Of a stretch of DNA of 64,000 bases, positions 1-8,810 are shown one piece after another. The stretch is taken from assembly GCF_004137765.1 (NCBI RefSeq), contig NZ_NOIS01000001.1, positions 310,001 to 374,000 on the forward strand. The letters run 5' to 3'. Position numbers and translations under genes: made by a program. How positions within the stretch are numbered: position 1 is the first letter of the stretch; every line of letters starts with the position of its first letter. Below the pieces are notes generated by a model that made no database searches, was not told where the DNA came from, and saw only the letters and a program-made list of their open reading frames with translations. Source of the DNA: Rothia uropygialis. GTDB lineage: Bacteria > Actinomycetota > Actinomycetes > Actinomycetales > Micrococcaceae.

Positions 1-1525
1 CCGCAGAGAGCTTCTCAATGCGGTCGAAACTGTGCACGGGCACATCGACAGTCGACAGCGTTTCGTCGAGATGCCGTGCCGAGACACGAAGTCGCCCATC
101 GGAACCCTTGTACCGGAGGATTGTTGCGCCATGGTCGGTAAGATCATGGGCCATCGCACTCTGGTTCGGAACCGTGAACGCCTGCAACGGTGTACCGAAT
201 CGGTCCAGCTTCTGTACGAGGACGAACAGATCCATGTCCTCAGCGCCACGAGCTTCGACGTAGAGATGAGCCTTCGGGTATCCGACCAGCGTCGTTTCCT
301 TTTCGAATCGCGTGATGAAGGACACCGCGTTCGGATTCGCGTCCACCGCATATGAGGCTTCGACCGCTTCTGCCGGGGCGGCAGTCGTCAGCGTCCGTGT
401 ACGACCGTCGAGATAGTACTTCTTCGATTCGACGCCCTCAGGCGGGAACGACTGCGCAGGAATCCTGACTTGGTCTCCGCCCTCGAGATCGAGTACGGAG
501 TACCGCACGCGAGGCGTCCGCTCCCATCCATTGTTCTCGTCTTTCAGGAAATGGTCGAAAAATCGACGCAAATCCTCGACATTCGCTTTGTCATAGTAAT
601 CGGGCCACTCCTGACCATTATGGATTCGAAGCCATTTCTCCTCGGATGCAATCCGTCGCCACGCACGGAAGGTCCCGGCGGTATGCAGGGTATTCGAATA
701 GCTGGCCACGACGTACGCGGGTACGGTGATCTTCTCGAACTCCGGAATCTTGTTCTCCCAGAGGTCTGTCATCAGAGGGTAGCGCTCGACCTCGGAGAGG
801 AGATCCTCCTTCTGGTTCTTCCCGAAGAAACTTCCTTCTTGAAGCTGCTCAGCGAAGCCGGTATCAGGCATTCCACCGCGCATCACCAGGTCGCGATAGA
901 CATCGCTGACACCTTCCCACGGATTGATCGCGACGAGGTGCGGCGGCTGCTCGGCGGCGGTGAACCACTGCGAGACAGCAAGGTAGGAGGTACCGCTCAT
1001 CCCGACCTTGCCCGAGCACCACTCCTGTTCCGCGAGCCACTCGATCACGTCATAGCAGTCGCGCCCTTCCTGGCGGTCCCAGATGACGCTGTCCCCTTCC
1101 GAGTCCACCACGCCCCGTATGTCAGGGTTGCACACCGCATAGCCCTTAGAACACCAGTAGGCCGGATCTGGTGCTTCGAACTTCTCCAACCCGGAGACCT
1201 TCGCGTTGTCCAGGCCAACCATTCCGAACACGCCCGTCACGCTGGGGGAGGTGCCCTGGCCCTTGCCATACGGGCTCCAGGCGACGATCACGGGTACCGG
1301 TTCGGTGCCGGCCGGGCGGAATACATCGACATAGAGGGTTGTGCCGTCGCGCAACTGGACGGCGACGTCCTTGTCCAAGACGATGTCGACCGGCAACGGC
1401 TTGAACTGTGGAGCAATCTGGAACCCCGCTTCGAAAGTCCGTGTACCCGGATCGAAAGGCGTCAAAGACCCCGTCCGCTGTTCAGGAAGGGGGTGGGAGG
1501 GCATGTACATCTTCTGATCGGTCAT
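1..1525 (-). CDS. CocE/NonD family alpha/beta hydrolase (3' end outside window)
   Basis: Reading the minus strand from an ATG at 1525, preceded by a good Shine-Dalgarno (AAGGAG), gives an open frame of at least 508 codons running off the window edge. The N-terminal half has the hallmarks of the X-Pro dipeptidyl peptidase/cocaine esterase-like family: DGTTLYVDVFRP near residue 60, WSPYGKG near 83, DIRG near 135 and GMSGTSYLA near 175-183, whose Ser180 would be the nucleophile. The C-terminal part seen corresponds to the jelly-roll (PepX_C) domain. Such enzymes hydrolyse esters or acyl-amides; the substrate cannot be predicted. It is divergent from a TetR gene and shares a palindromic control region with it (1573-1636), so it is probably induced by its substrate or a related compound. 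Family assignment is firm, function is not. Confidence 0.85.
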   Translation of the reverse strand, partial: MTDQKMYMPSHPLPEQRTGSLTPFDPGTRTFEAGFQIAPQFKPLPVDIVLDKDVAVQLRDGTTLYVDVFRPAGTEPVPVIVAWSPYGKGQGTSPSVTGVFGMVGLDNAKVSGLEKFEAPDPAYWCSKGYAVCNPDIRGVVDSEGDSVIWDRQEGRDCYDVIEWLAEQEWCSGKVGMSGTSYLAVSQWFTAAEQPPHLVAINPWEGVSDVYRDLVMRGGMPDTGFAEQLQEGSFFGKNQKEDLLSEVERYPLMTDLWENKIPEFEKITVPAYVVASYSNTLHTAGTFRAWRRIASEEKWLRIHNGQEWPDYYDKANVEDLRRFFDHFLKDENNGWERTPRVRYSVLDLEGGDQVRIPAQSFPPEGVESKKYYLDGRTRTLTTAAPAEAVEASYAVDANPNAVSFITRFEKETTLVGYPKAHLYVEARGAEDMDLFVLVQKLDRFGTPLQAFTVPNQSAMAHDLTDHGATILRYKGSDGRLRVSARHLDETLSTVDVPVHSFDRIEKLSA

Positions 1526-1572
1526 CGTGATCTCCTTCGTGCCAAAGCCTGTGTGATCTCGCTGTTGCCTCG

Positions 1573-1636
1573 AGCCTACGAGTGCCCCCTCTAAAACTCA
1601 ACACCTGTTGAGAATGGGGTGCGCTCACGATAGGTT
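1573..1636. promoter_or_regulatory. Divergent promoter pair with shared TetR-type operator
   Basis: A perfect palindrome CTCAACACCTGTTGAG lies at 1597-1612 (7-bp arms, 2-bp centre). Its right arm supplies a -35 TTGAGA (1608-1613) for the rightward tetR gene, followed after exactly 17 bp by -10 TAGGTT (1631-1636). Its left arm supplies a -35 TTGAGT on the minus strand (1596-1601), with a -10 TAGGCT at 1573-1578 after 17 bp, for the hydrolase. A repressor dimer bound here would block both -35 elements. Sequence and spacing are seen directly; binding by the adjacent TetR protein is inferred. Confidence 0.75.
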
Positions 1637-1642
1637 TTGGTT

Positions 1643-2284
1643 ATGACAATCCAGCACAAGAATGAGCAGTCGCCGCGCATCGGGCGGCGTCCCGGCCCCA
1701 GCAACACTCGCGCGGCTGTACTCGCCGCTGCGAAAGCGCGCTTCGCGCATGACGGATATGCCTCGACCACCATTCGAAACGTTGCTGCAGATGCCGGGGT
1801 CGACCCCTCGCAGGTGATGCAGTTCTTCGGTTCAAAAGACGGCCTTTTCGCCGCCGTCATGGACGTCCCCGCATCCGCACTCGACCGATTCGATACGGCA
1901 TTCGATGGACCGGACGGGCAGCTTGGGGAACGGGTCGTCCGCACATACCTCAGGGCCTGGGAAGGACCGGCTGAGGAATCCGAACCGCTGATGGCCATGC
2001 TCCGAGGGGCAATCGTGAATGAACACGCGAAGGCTCAATTGCGGGAATTCATCCAGTCCCGACTCGAGCGCGGAGCAAGGAGGGAAGACAGTCAGGACCG
2101 GGCGCTGCGAGCAGGTATGGCCTCTGCCATGCTGGTCGGCATTATTACCAGCCGTCGGATCATTGGCGTTCCGACGTTGGCCACTGCCGATCACGAATCG
2201 ATCGTCGCGATGGTTGGCCCTGCGATCCAGTCCATTCTTGTGGAAGGCTCAGACGATTCCTCCGCGGAAGCCCAGCGGGCATGA
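1643..2284 (+). CDS. TetR family transcriptional regulator
   Basis: A protein of 213 residues with an N-terminal TetR helix-turn-helix (about residues 20-65: TRAAVLAAAKARFAHDGYA, then TTIRNVAADAGVDPSQVMQFFGSKDGLF) and a divergent C-terminal ligand/dimerisation region. The ATG at 1643 is preferred. There is no Shine-Dalgarno, and a -10 TAGGTT ends 6 nt upstream, which suggests a leaderless mRNA. An in-frame TTG at 1637 is the alternative. It is transcribed divergently from the CocE-like hydrolase over a perfect 16-bp palindrome. The likely role is local autorepression plus control of the hydrolase. The inducer is unknown. Confidence 0.88.
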   Translation: MTIQHKNEQSPRIGRRPGPSNTRAAVLAAAKARFAHDGYASTTIRNVAADAGVDPSQVMQFFGSKDGLFAAVMDVPASALDRFDTAFDGPDGQLGERVVRTYLRAWEGPAEESEPLMAMLRGAIVNEHAKAQLREFIQSRLERGARREDSQDRALRAGMASAMLVGIITSRRIIGVPTLATADHESIVAMVGPAIQSILVEGSDDSSAEAQRA

Positions 2285-2358
2285 GCTGAAGTTTACGGTC
2301 ACCCGCAGGCAGGCCCGCGACGTGCGAGGAATACCATCAACGAGCTGTGGCCGCTCAC

Positions 2359-2392
<34 letters not shown>

Positions 2393-2443
2393 GGGACCAA
2401 AGTTGTGTTGGTCGCGGCATTCGGTGAGACCGGGTGCATGTGA

Positions 2444-2479
2444 GGGCGGTGACGAACCGATTCCGGATCGTCACCGCCC
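2444..2479. terminator. Hairpin between convergent tetR and DUF6882-like gene
   Basis: Perfect 12-bp stem GGGCGGTGACGA / TCGTCACCGCCC (arms 2444-2455 and 2468-2479) with a 12-nt loop. It lies 9 bp beyond the stop codon of the minus-strand gene. There is no clear U-run, as is common for GC-rich actinobacterial terminators. It could serve both directions. Confidence 0.7.
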
Positions 2480-2487
2480 GATGTGTT

Positions 2488-3852
2488 CTACAGACCGAAG
2501 AAGCGACTGAAGAAGCCCTTTTTCTTGGCCCCCTGATCTTCTTGGTCTTGGGACTCGTCGGGTTCGACGTCGCGGCGGTCCGATACGCGTTCCTCGCCTG
2601 TGGAGGGAATCTCCGAGGAAGCGGTCAAACCGGTCTGTGTCTGTTCCGATCCTTTCTCCTCGTGAGGTGCGCTGGGGGCCACACGGGCGGTTTCGTTCTG
2701 CGCCTGTTCGGCACGCAGACGCTCCAGCGCGGATGGCTGACCCTGCTCATCCTGTGCCTCAGAAGGCTCGGATTCGGCGGGCTCCTCGACGATCGGGTGT
2801 GTATCGGTGACCGCTTCATCCTGGCTGACCTGCGGGGAAACGGCCGGCTCGGGGGTCTCTTCCTCCGTGACCACGTGTGTCGAGACGAGGCCCGGCTCGG
2901 CATTCTCACGGGGTTCCTGATCGAAGGGCAGGTCCCGGCCTTCGGGGTGCGTACGTTCGACGCCTTCAGTGTCCGCCAGAGACACTGCGGGCTGCTGTTC
3001 GGCCCCCGGGGCAACCGCTGCTTCCGTGGCCGCAACGCGTTGCGCCTCTGCCTCTTCACGAGCCCGACGCTGTTGCTCGGATTCGCGCTGTGCAATCTTG
3101 AGCGCGCGACGCGCTTCGTCTCGAAGAGCTTGGCGATGCTGGTCGGCTTCCTGCGCCGCACGGTCCAGTTCACGTTGGCCGACGGCGGGTTCGGCCGGCT
3201 CGATTCCGGAGATCTTGTTCTCGTCAAACCACAGGCGCAAGGCACCATCGGTGGCTGTGATCACGGCGCACGCTTCCGTATCCCACGAGATGTGAGCGCC
3301 GCGAAGGCGTGCGTAGGAGTCGACCGCGCGTTGGTGGTGGACAGCGGTATTGGTCTGAAGTGCCTCGGCCATGACCCGGCCCATACGGTTGACCGTGGGA
3401 TCGGGCAATTCGAGCTCTGGGCCGTCGACCAGCAGCCAGGCGCGCACGCCGCCGCCGGCAACGGCCGGGTAGTGGGCGAATACACCGGTGACGGCCTTGG
3501 CGGCCAGAGTCAGCCGGCGAGCAAGCCCTTCCGAAAGAACCAATTCGTCGGTGGTCAGCTCCTGAACTCCCAAATGCTCACCGGCCTCACGGGCCTGGAC
3601 GGCCGAGGTCACGACGACGTCGGGGAAATGCCCCAGCTCTTGCCAGGACCAGATCCACGAGCCGCGCTGCTCGGACTCGGTGCCGAGCAGATAGGGACTC
3701 AGAGATACCGAGGGGTCGGACTCAAGAGTGAATGACGGGGCAGAGAAATCCACCGACCAGTCGGAATTGCCGCTGAGCTCGGCGAGCCGAGCCTGATATT
3801 CGGTGGAGATGAAGATCGATTCGTCAATCAAGTCCTGCAGAGTTTTCGTCAT
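2488..3852 (-). CDS. DUF6882-like protein with acidic linker and amphipathic C-terminal tail
   Basis: A 454-residue soluble protein. The N-terminal ~220 residues form a compact domain with YLLGTESEQRGSWIWSWQ (a conserved-looking W-x-W-x-W pattern), GVFAHYPAVAGG and LRLWFDENKI, resembling DUF6882. A charged, probably coiled segment follows (about 225-275, rich in E, Q, R, A), then a long acidic low-complexity linker (about 280-435, rich in E, P, S). The protein ends in KKKGFFSRFFGL, a basic-aromatic amphipathic tail that could bind membrane or a partner. A -10-like TAGCCT sits 6 nt before the ATG, so the mRNA may be leaderless. It is divergent from an SseB-like gene. The DUF assignment is from memory of the pattern and should be checked; the biochemical role is unknown. 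Confidence 0.75.
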   Translation of the reverse strand: MTKTLQDLIDESIFISTEYQARLAELSGNSDWSVDFSAPSFTLESDPSVSLSPYLLGTESEQRGSWIWSWQELGHFPDVVVTSAVQAREAGEHLGVQELTTDELVLSEGLARRLTLAAKAVTGVFAHYPAVAGGGVRAWLLVDGPELELPDPTVNRMGRVMAEALQTNTAVHHQRAVDSYARLRGAHISWDTEACAVITATDGALRLWFDENKISGIEPAEPAVGQRELDRAAQEADQHRQALRDEARRALKIAQRESEQQRRAREEAEAQRVAATEAAVAPGAEQQPAVSLADTEGVERTHPEGRDLPFDQEPRENAEPGLVSTHVVTEEETPEPAVSPQVSQDEAVTDTHPIVEEPAESEPSEAQDEQGQPSALERLRAEQAQNETARVAPSAPHEEKGSEQTQTGLTASSEIPSTGEERVSDRRDVEPDESQDQEDQGAKKKGFFSRFFGL

Positions 3853-3978
3853 GAAAACAGGCTAGCAAGTAAACGCCAGTGCCGCGGCCTCATGAGCCCG
3901 ACTCGACTGTGTAGGCTCGGATCAGAAAAGGTCGCCACAGGACGGCGACGCGGCACTTGACCAGCTAAGGAACATTGC

Positions 3979-5421
3979 ATGCCAAGTACAGCCCACAACC
4001 ACGCGGCGGAGGAACTGCCTGAGGCGGAACGGCAACGACGCACCGGGGAAGCGGTCAACCGCTTGGGGCACTGGTTGCTGTCTTCGACCAAGACCGAACC
4101 CGGCTGGGATCAACTCATCGCGGATCTGAAGCCTTCGCGTCGGGAGCCAGGCTCCTACCTCATCCGCATTACTGAACTTCGCGGAGAGCGAGAAGTGACC
4201 GGGTCTACCGGTCTGGTCGACGAAGACTCGACAGTGGTCCCGATCTTGCGTGAACTTCGCGAAGCAACTTATACGCGGGCGCAAGGTGCTTGGTTGTCGG
4301 CGAGCCTCATTATCCAGGCGGAGGGGTGGCCGGACCCCGAATACCAAGTAGGGACGGACCTCAACTTCGACGAGGAGCCGGATACCTGGGGCCAGGAGTC
4401 GCCGCTGGCCGCAGAGGATCTTGTGAGTGATTGGGAAACTTTTCCCCGTGACCGAATCAACCTACCGAAATGGATGGTTGAGCGAACACGAGGATTTCTG
4501 CCCGAGGACCAGGCCGCCCCGGCCGCCGAGACTTCTGGTCACGAACAGACACCATCTGTGGCCTCGCAGTTCCACGAGGACGAGTTCTCTGCGTCTGAGC
4601 GGCCGAGTGAGGCCGTGAACCCTCAGGTGGAGCGGGCTCTGTCCCATTTCGCACGAAAGCCGACGGAACAGACGATCGCCAACGTTCTGCGGTGCCTCAT
4701 GGGAGGTGAGGTCCTCCTGGACATATCCGGGTCAGATTTGGTCCCCGGACCCAACGGCGAGCAAGTCGGCCCCGGATCCCAGGTCCGTGTCCAAGCGGTT
4801 CTCGGCAATGACGGCAGACGTTCACTGGCCGTGTACCTTCGTGAGGAAACCGCCCGCCGAGTCATCTCCGGATCGGGTCGAAACGCCGAAGACCTGGTTC
4901 TCAGGAGAGAACCAGGCGTGTCCGTTCTGCAGAATTTCGTCGCCGACGAGACCCTCTCGGACATCATTGTCGAACCCAACGCGCCGGACTCTTGCCGTAT
5001 CGAAGGCCCCCAGGTCGAATGGGCCATGAACACACCACGCAACGATGCCGCTAAGAATGCTCTGTTGGGCAAGAAAATGCAGCAACTCATCGGGTCCTTC
5101 ATGGGACCTGCATCCGTCTTGCTCCTGGGGATGAGGCAGAACGATCAGGGCCTGCATCCCGTCTTCGCCCAGACCGAGGGAGACGAAGACCCTCATACGT
5201 TCCTGTTATTTACTTCCGCTCCCGAAGTCGCCGCCCTCGACCCTCGTCTGCAGGTGCGCTCGATCCCGGCCCTCGATGCCATGAGACTCGCGGTGGAGTC
5301 CGGAGCGACCGAGGTTATGATCAACGCCTTTGGCCCCAGCGCACGCTTACCGATCGCACAGGTCAAGGAACTGCTGGAGATCGCGGGGCTCCAGGAGAAG
5401 TTGCGGGCCAAGAGCTCCTAG
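3979..5421 (+). CDS. SseB-like protein with N-terminal DUF600/YezG-like domain
   Basis: A 480-residue soluble protein, ATG preceded by AAGGAAC. Residues ~20-150 resemble the DUF600/YezG immunity-like fold (TYTRAQGAWLSASLIIQAEG, then FDEEPD). After a Pro/Glu linker, residues ~215-480 contain SseB N-terminal-domain sequence: a helix-strand unit at ~225-250 (VLRCLMGGEVLLDISGSDLV) and the usual ending at ~410-475 (FLLFTSAPEVAALDPRLQ, then LRLAVESGATEVMINAFGPS). SseB-family proteins occur widely in actinobacteria without an established function; some YezG-type proteins are toxin immunity proteins. No toxin gene is adjacent. The divergent partner is the DUF6882-like gene, 126 bp away. Domain calls are moderate, role unknown. 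Confidence 0.72.
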   Translation: MPSTAHNHAAEELPEAERQRRTGEAVNRLGHWLLSSTKTEPGWDQLIADLKPSRREPGSYLIRITELRGEREVTGSTGLVDEDSTVVPILRELREATYTRAQGAWLSASLIIQAEGWPDPEYQVGTDLNFDEEPDTWGQESPLAAEDLVSDWETFPRDRINLPKWMVERTRGFLPEDQAAPAAETSGHEQTPSVASQFHEDEFSASERPSEAVNPQVERALSHFARKPTEQTIANVLRCLMGGEVLLDISGSDLVPGPNGEQVGPGSQVRVQAVLGNDGRRSLAVYLREETARRVISGSGRNAEDLVLRREPGVSVLQNFVADETLSDIIVEPNAPDSCRIEGPQVEWAMNTPRNDAAKNALLGKKMQQLIGSFMGPASVLLLGMRQNDQGLHPVFAQTEGDEDPHTFLLFTSAPEVAALDPRLQVRSIPALDAMRLAVESGATEVMINAFGPSARLPIAQVKELLEIAGLQEKLRAKSS

Positions 5422-5455
5422 GTTTTCTCCGGGAGACGACGCCCGTGACCACGAA

Positions 5456-5495
5456 GAAGCGGGGCTTCCCACCCTGTGGTGGGAAGCCCCGCTTC
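5456..5495. terminator. Strong bidirectional terminator between SseB-like gene and katA
   Basis: A perfect 18-bp stem (arms 5456-5473 and 5478-5495) with a 4-nt loop lies between two convergent genes, 34 bp after the SseB-like stop codon and 41 bp from the katA stop codon. Confidence 0.85.
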
Positions 5496-5536
5496 GTCTT
5501 CGGGCGGTTCAGGCCGCGCTCAGAGGCATCGCGTCA

Positions 5537-7036
5537 TTATGCGCCGGGGACGTCGTCGCCCTCGTTATGCTTGACCGCGGACTCGATGCGTCCGCCGACT
5601 TCCTGATCGATGTTCTTCCAGTACTGGATGGCGTTGGAGAGAACCGGTTCCTCGCAATCACCGAGCATTCCTGCGACGGTCTCGATCAGGCGCTCGCGTG
5701 CGCCCTCGTCGTAGACCTCGCGGACCAAGGTGTGTGCCTGGCCGAAATCATCATCCTCCGAGTGGAGAGTGTAGGCGGCCCGAACGAGCTCGCCGTCGGA
5801 TTCCCAGCCATTGTCCACCGGGCCCTGCTCGTCCTGATACGCGCGACCGTAGGAGTTCGGGGCATAGACCGGAGCGTCACCACTGTGGTGGTACTCCATC
5901 TGGCCTTCCTTGTCGTACGAATTGGTGCTCACGAGGGGAGCGTTGACCGGCAACTGGTTGAAGTTGGTTCCGATGCGGTTGCGCTGTGCATCCGGGTAGG
6001 AGAACACGCGCCCCAACAGCATCTTGTCGGGGGATACGCCTGTTCCCGGAACCGTGTTCGAGGGGCTGAAGGCGGCCTGCTCGATCTCCGCGAAGTGGTT
6101 CCGCGGATTGCGGGTCAGGGTGAAACGGCCGACGGGGATGCGCGGGTAGTCCTTCTGCGACCAGATCTTGGTCAGATCGAAGGGGTTGAACCGGTAGGTC
6201 TTGGCGTCCTCGTACGGCATGATCTGAATCTCGACGCGCCATGAGGGGTAGTCGCCGCGTGTGATCGCGTCGAAGAGATCACGACGATGGTAGTCACCAT
6301 CGGAGCCAGCGAGCTCCTCGGCTTCTTCGTTGGTCATGTTCTCCACACCCTGCTCGGTGAGGAAGTGGTACTTGACCCAGAATTTCTCGCCGGATTCGTT
6401 GACCAGCATGTATGTGTGGGACGAATAGCCGTTCATGTGGCGCCAGCTGCGCGGCAAGCCACGGTCACCCATGAGGTAGGCGACCTGGTGGGCCGACTCG
6501 GGGGAGAGGCTCCAGAAGTCCCACTGCATGTTTGCGCTGCGCAGCCCGGAGTCCGGGGTGCGCTTCTGCGAGTGAATGAAGTCGGGGAACTTCATGGGAT
6601 CGCGGACGAAGAACACCGGGGTGTTGTTGCCGACCATGTCGAAGTTGCCGTCTTCGGTGTAGAACTTCAGTGCAAAGCCGCGGACGTCTCGCCACGTATC
6701 CGGCGAGCCGAGCTCGCCGGCCACTGTGGAGAAGCGAGCCAGCATCGGCGTCTTGGCACCCTTCTGCAGGAACTTCGCCTTGGTGTAGCGGCTGATGTCC
6801 TCGGTGATCTCGAGTTCACCGAAAGCACCCGAACCCTTGGCGTGGGGGCTGCGTTCCGGAACACGCTCCCGGTCAAAGCGTGCGAGCTTCTCGACGAGGG
6901 CGACATCGTGCAGCATCAGAGGCCCGTTGGGGCCCAATGACAATGAATTGGCATCGGACTCGCGAGGTGCGCCCGACTCGGTGGTCGAGGGCTTCGTCGG
7001 ATCCGTGGTGCTCTGGTTCGAAACGAACTCAGTCAT
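5537..7036 (-). CDS. katA: Monofunctional haem catalase
   Basis: A 499-residue small-subunit (clade 3-like) catalase that dismutates H2O2 in the cytoplasm. Seen: distal-pocket histidine in [16 protein letters not shown] (His65), the [17 protein letters not shown] segment with the distal Asn, and proximal [17 protein letters not shown] carrying the haem-ligand Tyr. Length is normal. The ATG at 7036 is chosen over an upstream in-frame start because a good Shine-Dalgarno (AAGGAGATC) precedes it and the catalase homology begins there. It is 49 bp downstream of fur, same strand, so the two are probably co-transcribed from the Fur-box promoter at 7645-7676 and induced by peroxide. Confidence 0.96.
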   Translation of the reverse strand: MTEFVSNQSTTDPTKPSTTESGAPRESDANSLSLGPNGPLMLHDVALVEKLARFDRERVPERSPHAKGSGAFGELEITEDISRYTKAKFLQKGAKTPMLARFSTVAGELGSPDTWRDVRGFALKFYTEDGNFDMVGNNTPVFFVRDPMKFPDFIHSQKRTPDSGLRSANMQWDFWSLSPESAHQVAYLMGDRGLPRSWRHMNGYSSHTYMLVNESGEKFWVKYHFLTEQGVENMTNEEAEELAGSDGDYHRRDLFDAITRGDYPSWRVEIQIMPYEDAKTYRFNPFDLTKIWSQKDYPRIPVGRFTLTRNPRNHFAEIEQAAFSPSNTVPGTGVSPDKMLLGRVFSYPDAQRNRIGTNFNQLPVNAPLVSTNSYDKEGQMEYHHSGDAPVYAPNSYGRAYQDEQGPVDNGWESDGELVRAAYTLHSEDDDFGQAHTLVREVYDEGARERLIETVAGMLGDCEEPVLSNAIQYWKNIDQEVGGRIESAVKHNEGDDVPGA

Positions 7037-7085
7037 CTGTGATCTCCTTCTTTTGATGTGCGTGGTTGTGTGGTGATTGCCGGAC

Positions 7086-7637
7086 TCAGTGAGTGGTGAG
7101 CCCGGACAGATGTGGACTCGCGGCCGATGCCGCAGAGTGGGGACCGTTCGCATTGGTTTCGGCCCTTTCGGATTGACAATCGGCGCAGATTCCGCGGTAG
7201 ACGACGTCGGCGGCGATGATCGTCATACCGTGGGCATCGCTTGGAGCCAGACAAGGCGCTTCGCCGACTGCGCAGTCCACGTCCTCGACGCGACCGCAGA
7301 CCACGCACAGGGCGTGGTGATGGTTGTCCGATGCTCGCGTTTCGTATAGCGCAGGTGTGCTGGGCGGCTGGAATTTCCGCAGTAATTCGATCTCCGTGAG
7401 GTCCGCCAAAACGACGTATACGGACTGGACCGTGATATTCGGCAATTCGCCCCGCACGTATTCGACGATGTCCTCCGCGGGGGAATGCTGGTTCTGGTGG
7501 ACCGCGGACAGCACCGCCAGGCGTTGCTTGGTAACCCGCCGACCATGGGAACGGAGTTCACCGGACCACTCGGCGCGCAAATGGTCGAGGGGGGTGCCCT
7601 CGGGCGCGTTGCTGGTATTTGGCTGAACCGTTGTCAT
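7086..7637 (-). CDS. Fur family regulator (FurA/PerR-like)
   Basis: A 183-residue Fur-family repressor: winged helix (about residues 20-90, [14 protein letters not shown] and [18 protein letters not shown]), His-rich metal region NHHHAL (~106) and two CxxC pairs, CVVC (111-114) and CADC (151-154), forming the structural zinc site. The tail after ~160 is longer than usual. It heads the fur-katA operon and has its own Fur-type box overlapping the promoter, matching mycobacterial furA-katG logic: autorepression and peroxide-relieved control of catalase. A -10 TAGACT ends 7 nt before the ATG, compatible with a leaderless transcript. Whether it senses iron, peroxide or both cannot be read from sequence. 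Confidence 0.92.
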   Translation of the reverse strand: MTTVQPNTSNAPEGTPLDHLRAEWSGELRSHGRRVTKQRLAVLSAVHQNQHSPAEDIVEYVRGELPNITVQSVYVVLADLTEIELLRKFQPPSTPALYETRASDNHHHALCVVCGRVEDVDCAVGEAPCLAPSDAHGMTIIAADVVYRGICADCQSERAETNANGPHSAASAASPHLSGLTTH

Positions 7638-7644
7638 GTTCCTC

Positions 7645-7676
7645 AGTCTAGCGTTATTTTGAGTCGCTCACAATAA
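7645..7676 (-). promoter_or_regulatory. fur-katA promoter with overlapping Fur-type box
   Basis: On the minus strand: -35 TTGTGA (7668-7673), 17-bp spacer, -10 TAGACT (7645-7650), 7 nt to the fur ATG. The 23-bp interval 7654-7676 is a near-perfect inverted repeat, TTATTGTGA-N5-TCAAAATAA, AT-rich against a GC-rich background and covering the -35. This is the layout of autoregulated furA boxes in actinobacteria. Confidence 0.82.
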
Positions 7677-7880
7677 GAATTCCCTGTGGAAAATCATCGT
7701 GTTCACGTGTGCCCAAGCCAAGTCCGGATTTGGCAAGCCGTCCGGTTGGCCTTTGGAAAACACAGTCGTTTCAGGGCGCGAAGTGCTTTACAGTTGAACC
7801 ATCTCGAGTCCCTGGGCGGATATTGCGCCCAGGGCTCAGCGCGCCAGAACCCACGGCCACGCAAGGAGATGCGCGGAAAC

Positions 7881-8777
7881 ATGCACAATCATTTCAATGG
7901 ACTCAAAACCGTCCTTCTCATGGGCGGGATGTTCGGCGTCCTGCTCGCGGTCGGCGCCGTCCTCTCTGCGGGTAGCGGCAGCAGCATCTTCATTTGGTTG
8001 TTCGCCATCGGCGGCCTGATCGCGACCGCTGTCAGTTACTGGAATAGCGACAAGATCGCTATCGCGTCGATGCAGGCGCGCCCTGTTTCGAGAGAAGAAG
8101 CGCCGGGCATGTACCGGATCGTCGAAGAGCTCTCGTCCAAGGCGAACCAGCCCATGCCCAAATTGTTCATCGCGCCGACGATGTCGCCCAATGCTTTCGC
8201 GACGGGTCGCAATCCCGATCACTCTGCCGTGTGCTGCACCGAGGGCATCTTGCAATTGCTCAATGAAAGGGAGCTCCGAGGGGTATTGGGCCACGAGCTC
8301 ATGCACGTGTACAACCGGGATATTCTCACATCCTCGATTTCGGCTGCGATAGCCGGGGTGATCACCTCAGTTGCCCAAATCATGATGTTCTTCGGCGGAG
8401 CGTTCGGCGGCCGTGAACGCGGTGGAAATCCCATTGCCGCGATCCTCATGGCGCTTCTGGCGCCTTTGGCCGCGACGATTATCCAGCTTGCGGTGAGCAG
8501 AACCCGCGAATACGACGCCGACCAGGACGGTGCTCAGCTGACCGACGACCCGCTGGCGCTCGCCTCGGCGCTCCGAAAGCTTCAGCAGGGAACTCAGCAG
8601 ATCCCGATGGACCCGGAGAACCAGAGAACGGTCAATGCGGCTCACATGATGATTGCCAATCCGTTCCGCATGGCACAAGCCCAGAATCTGTTTTCAACGC
8701 ACCCTCCGATGGACAAGCGCATCGCCCGACTCGAGAACATGGCTGGTTATGGCGGAAACGCCCCGCGTTATAACTAA
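7881..8777 (+). CDS. htpX: Zinc metalloprotease HtpX
   Basis: A 298-residue membrane-bound M48 protease for quality control of membrane proteins. Two N-terminal transmembrane segments (about residues 8-30 and 36-53), the zinc motif HELMH at 138-142, a further hydrophobic pair (~155-205), and the third-ligand helix region SRTREYDADQDGA. The ATG at 7881 is chosen because the AAGGAG at 7863-7868 is 12 nt upstream; the ATG at 7869 directly abuts it. It is convergent with yajQ. Usually stress-induced; no regulatory element was identified here. Confidence 0.95.
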   Translation: MHNHFNGLKTVLLMGGMFGVLLAVGAVLSAGSGSSIFIWLFAIGGLIATAVSYWNSDKIAIASMQARPVSREEAPGMYRIVEELSSKANQPMPKLFIAPTMSPNAFATGRNPDHSAVCCTEGILQLLNERELRGVLGHELMHVYNRDILTSSISAAIAGVITSVAQIMMFFGGAFGGRERGGNPIAAILMALLAPLAATIIQLAVSRTREYDADQDGAQLTDDPLALASALRKLQQGTQQIPMDPENQRTVNAAHMMIANPFRMAQAQNLFSTHPPMDKRIARLENMAGYGGNAPRYN

Positions 8778-8810
8778 CGCGAGGCGCTGACGCCGAAATT
8801 CCGGTGATAC

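Noticed and set aside
470-1594. Long plus-strand open frame opposite the CocE-like hydrolase
   Set aside because: It is antisense to a minus-strand frame with clear hydrolase motifs, has no homology and no ribosome binding site.
2434-3735. 433-codon plus-strand open frame
   Set aside because: Shadow of the DUF6882-like gene on the other strand; the composition (Leu/Gly/Arg rich) reflects reverse-complement codon bias.
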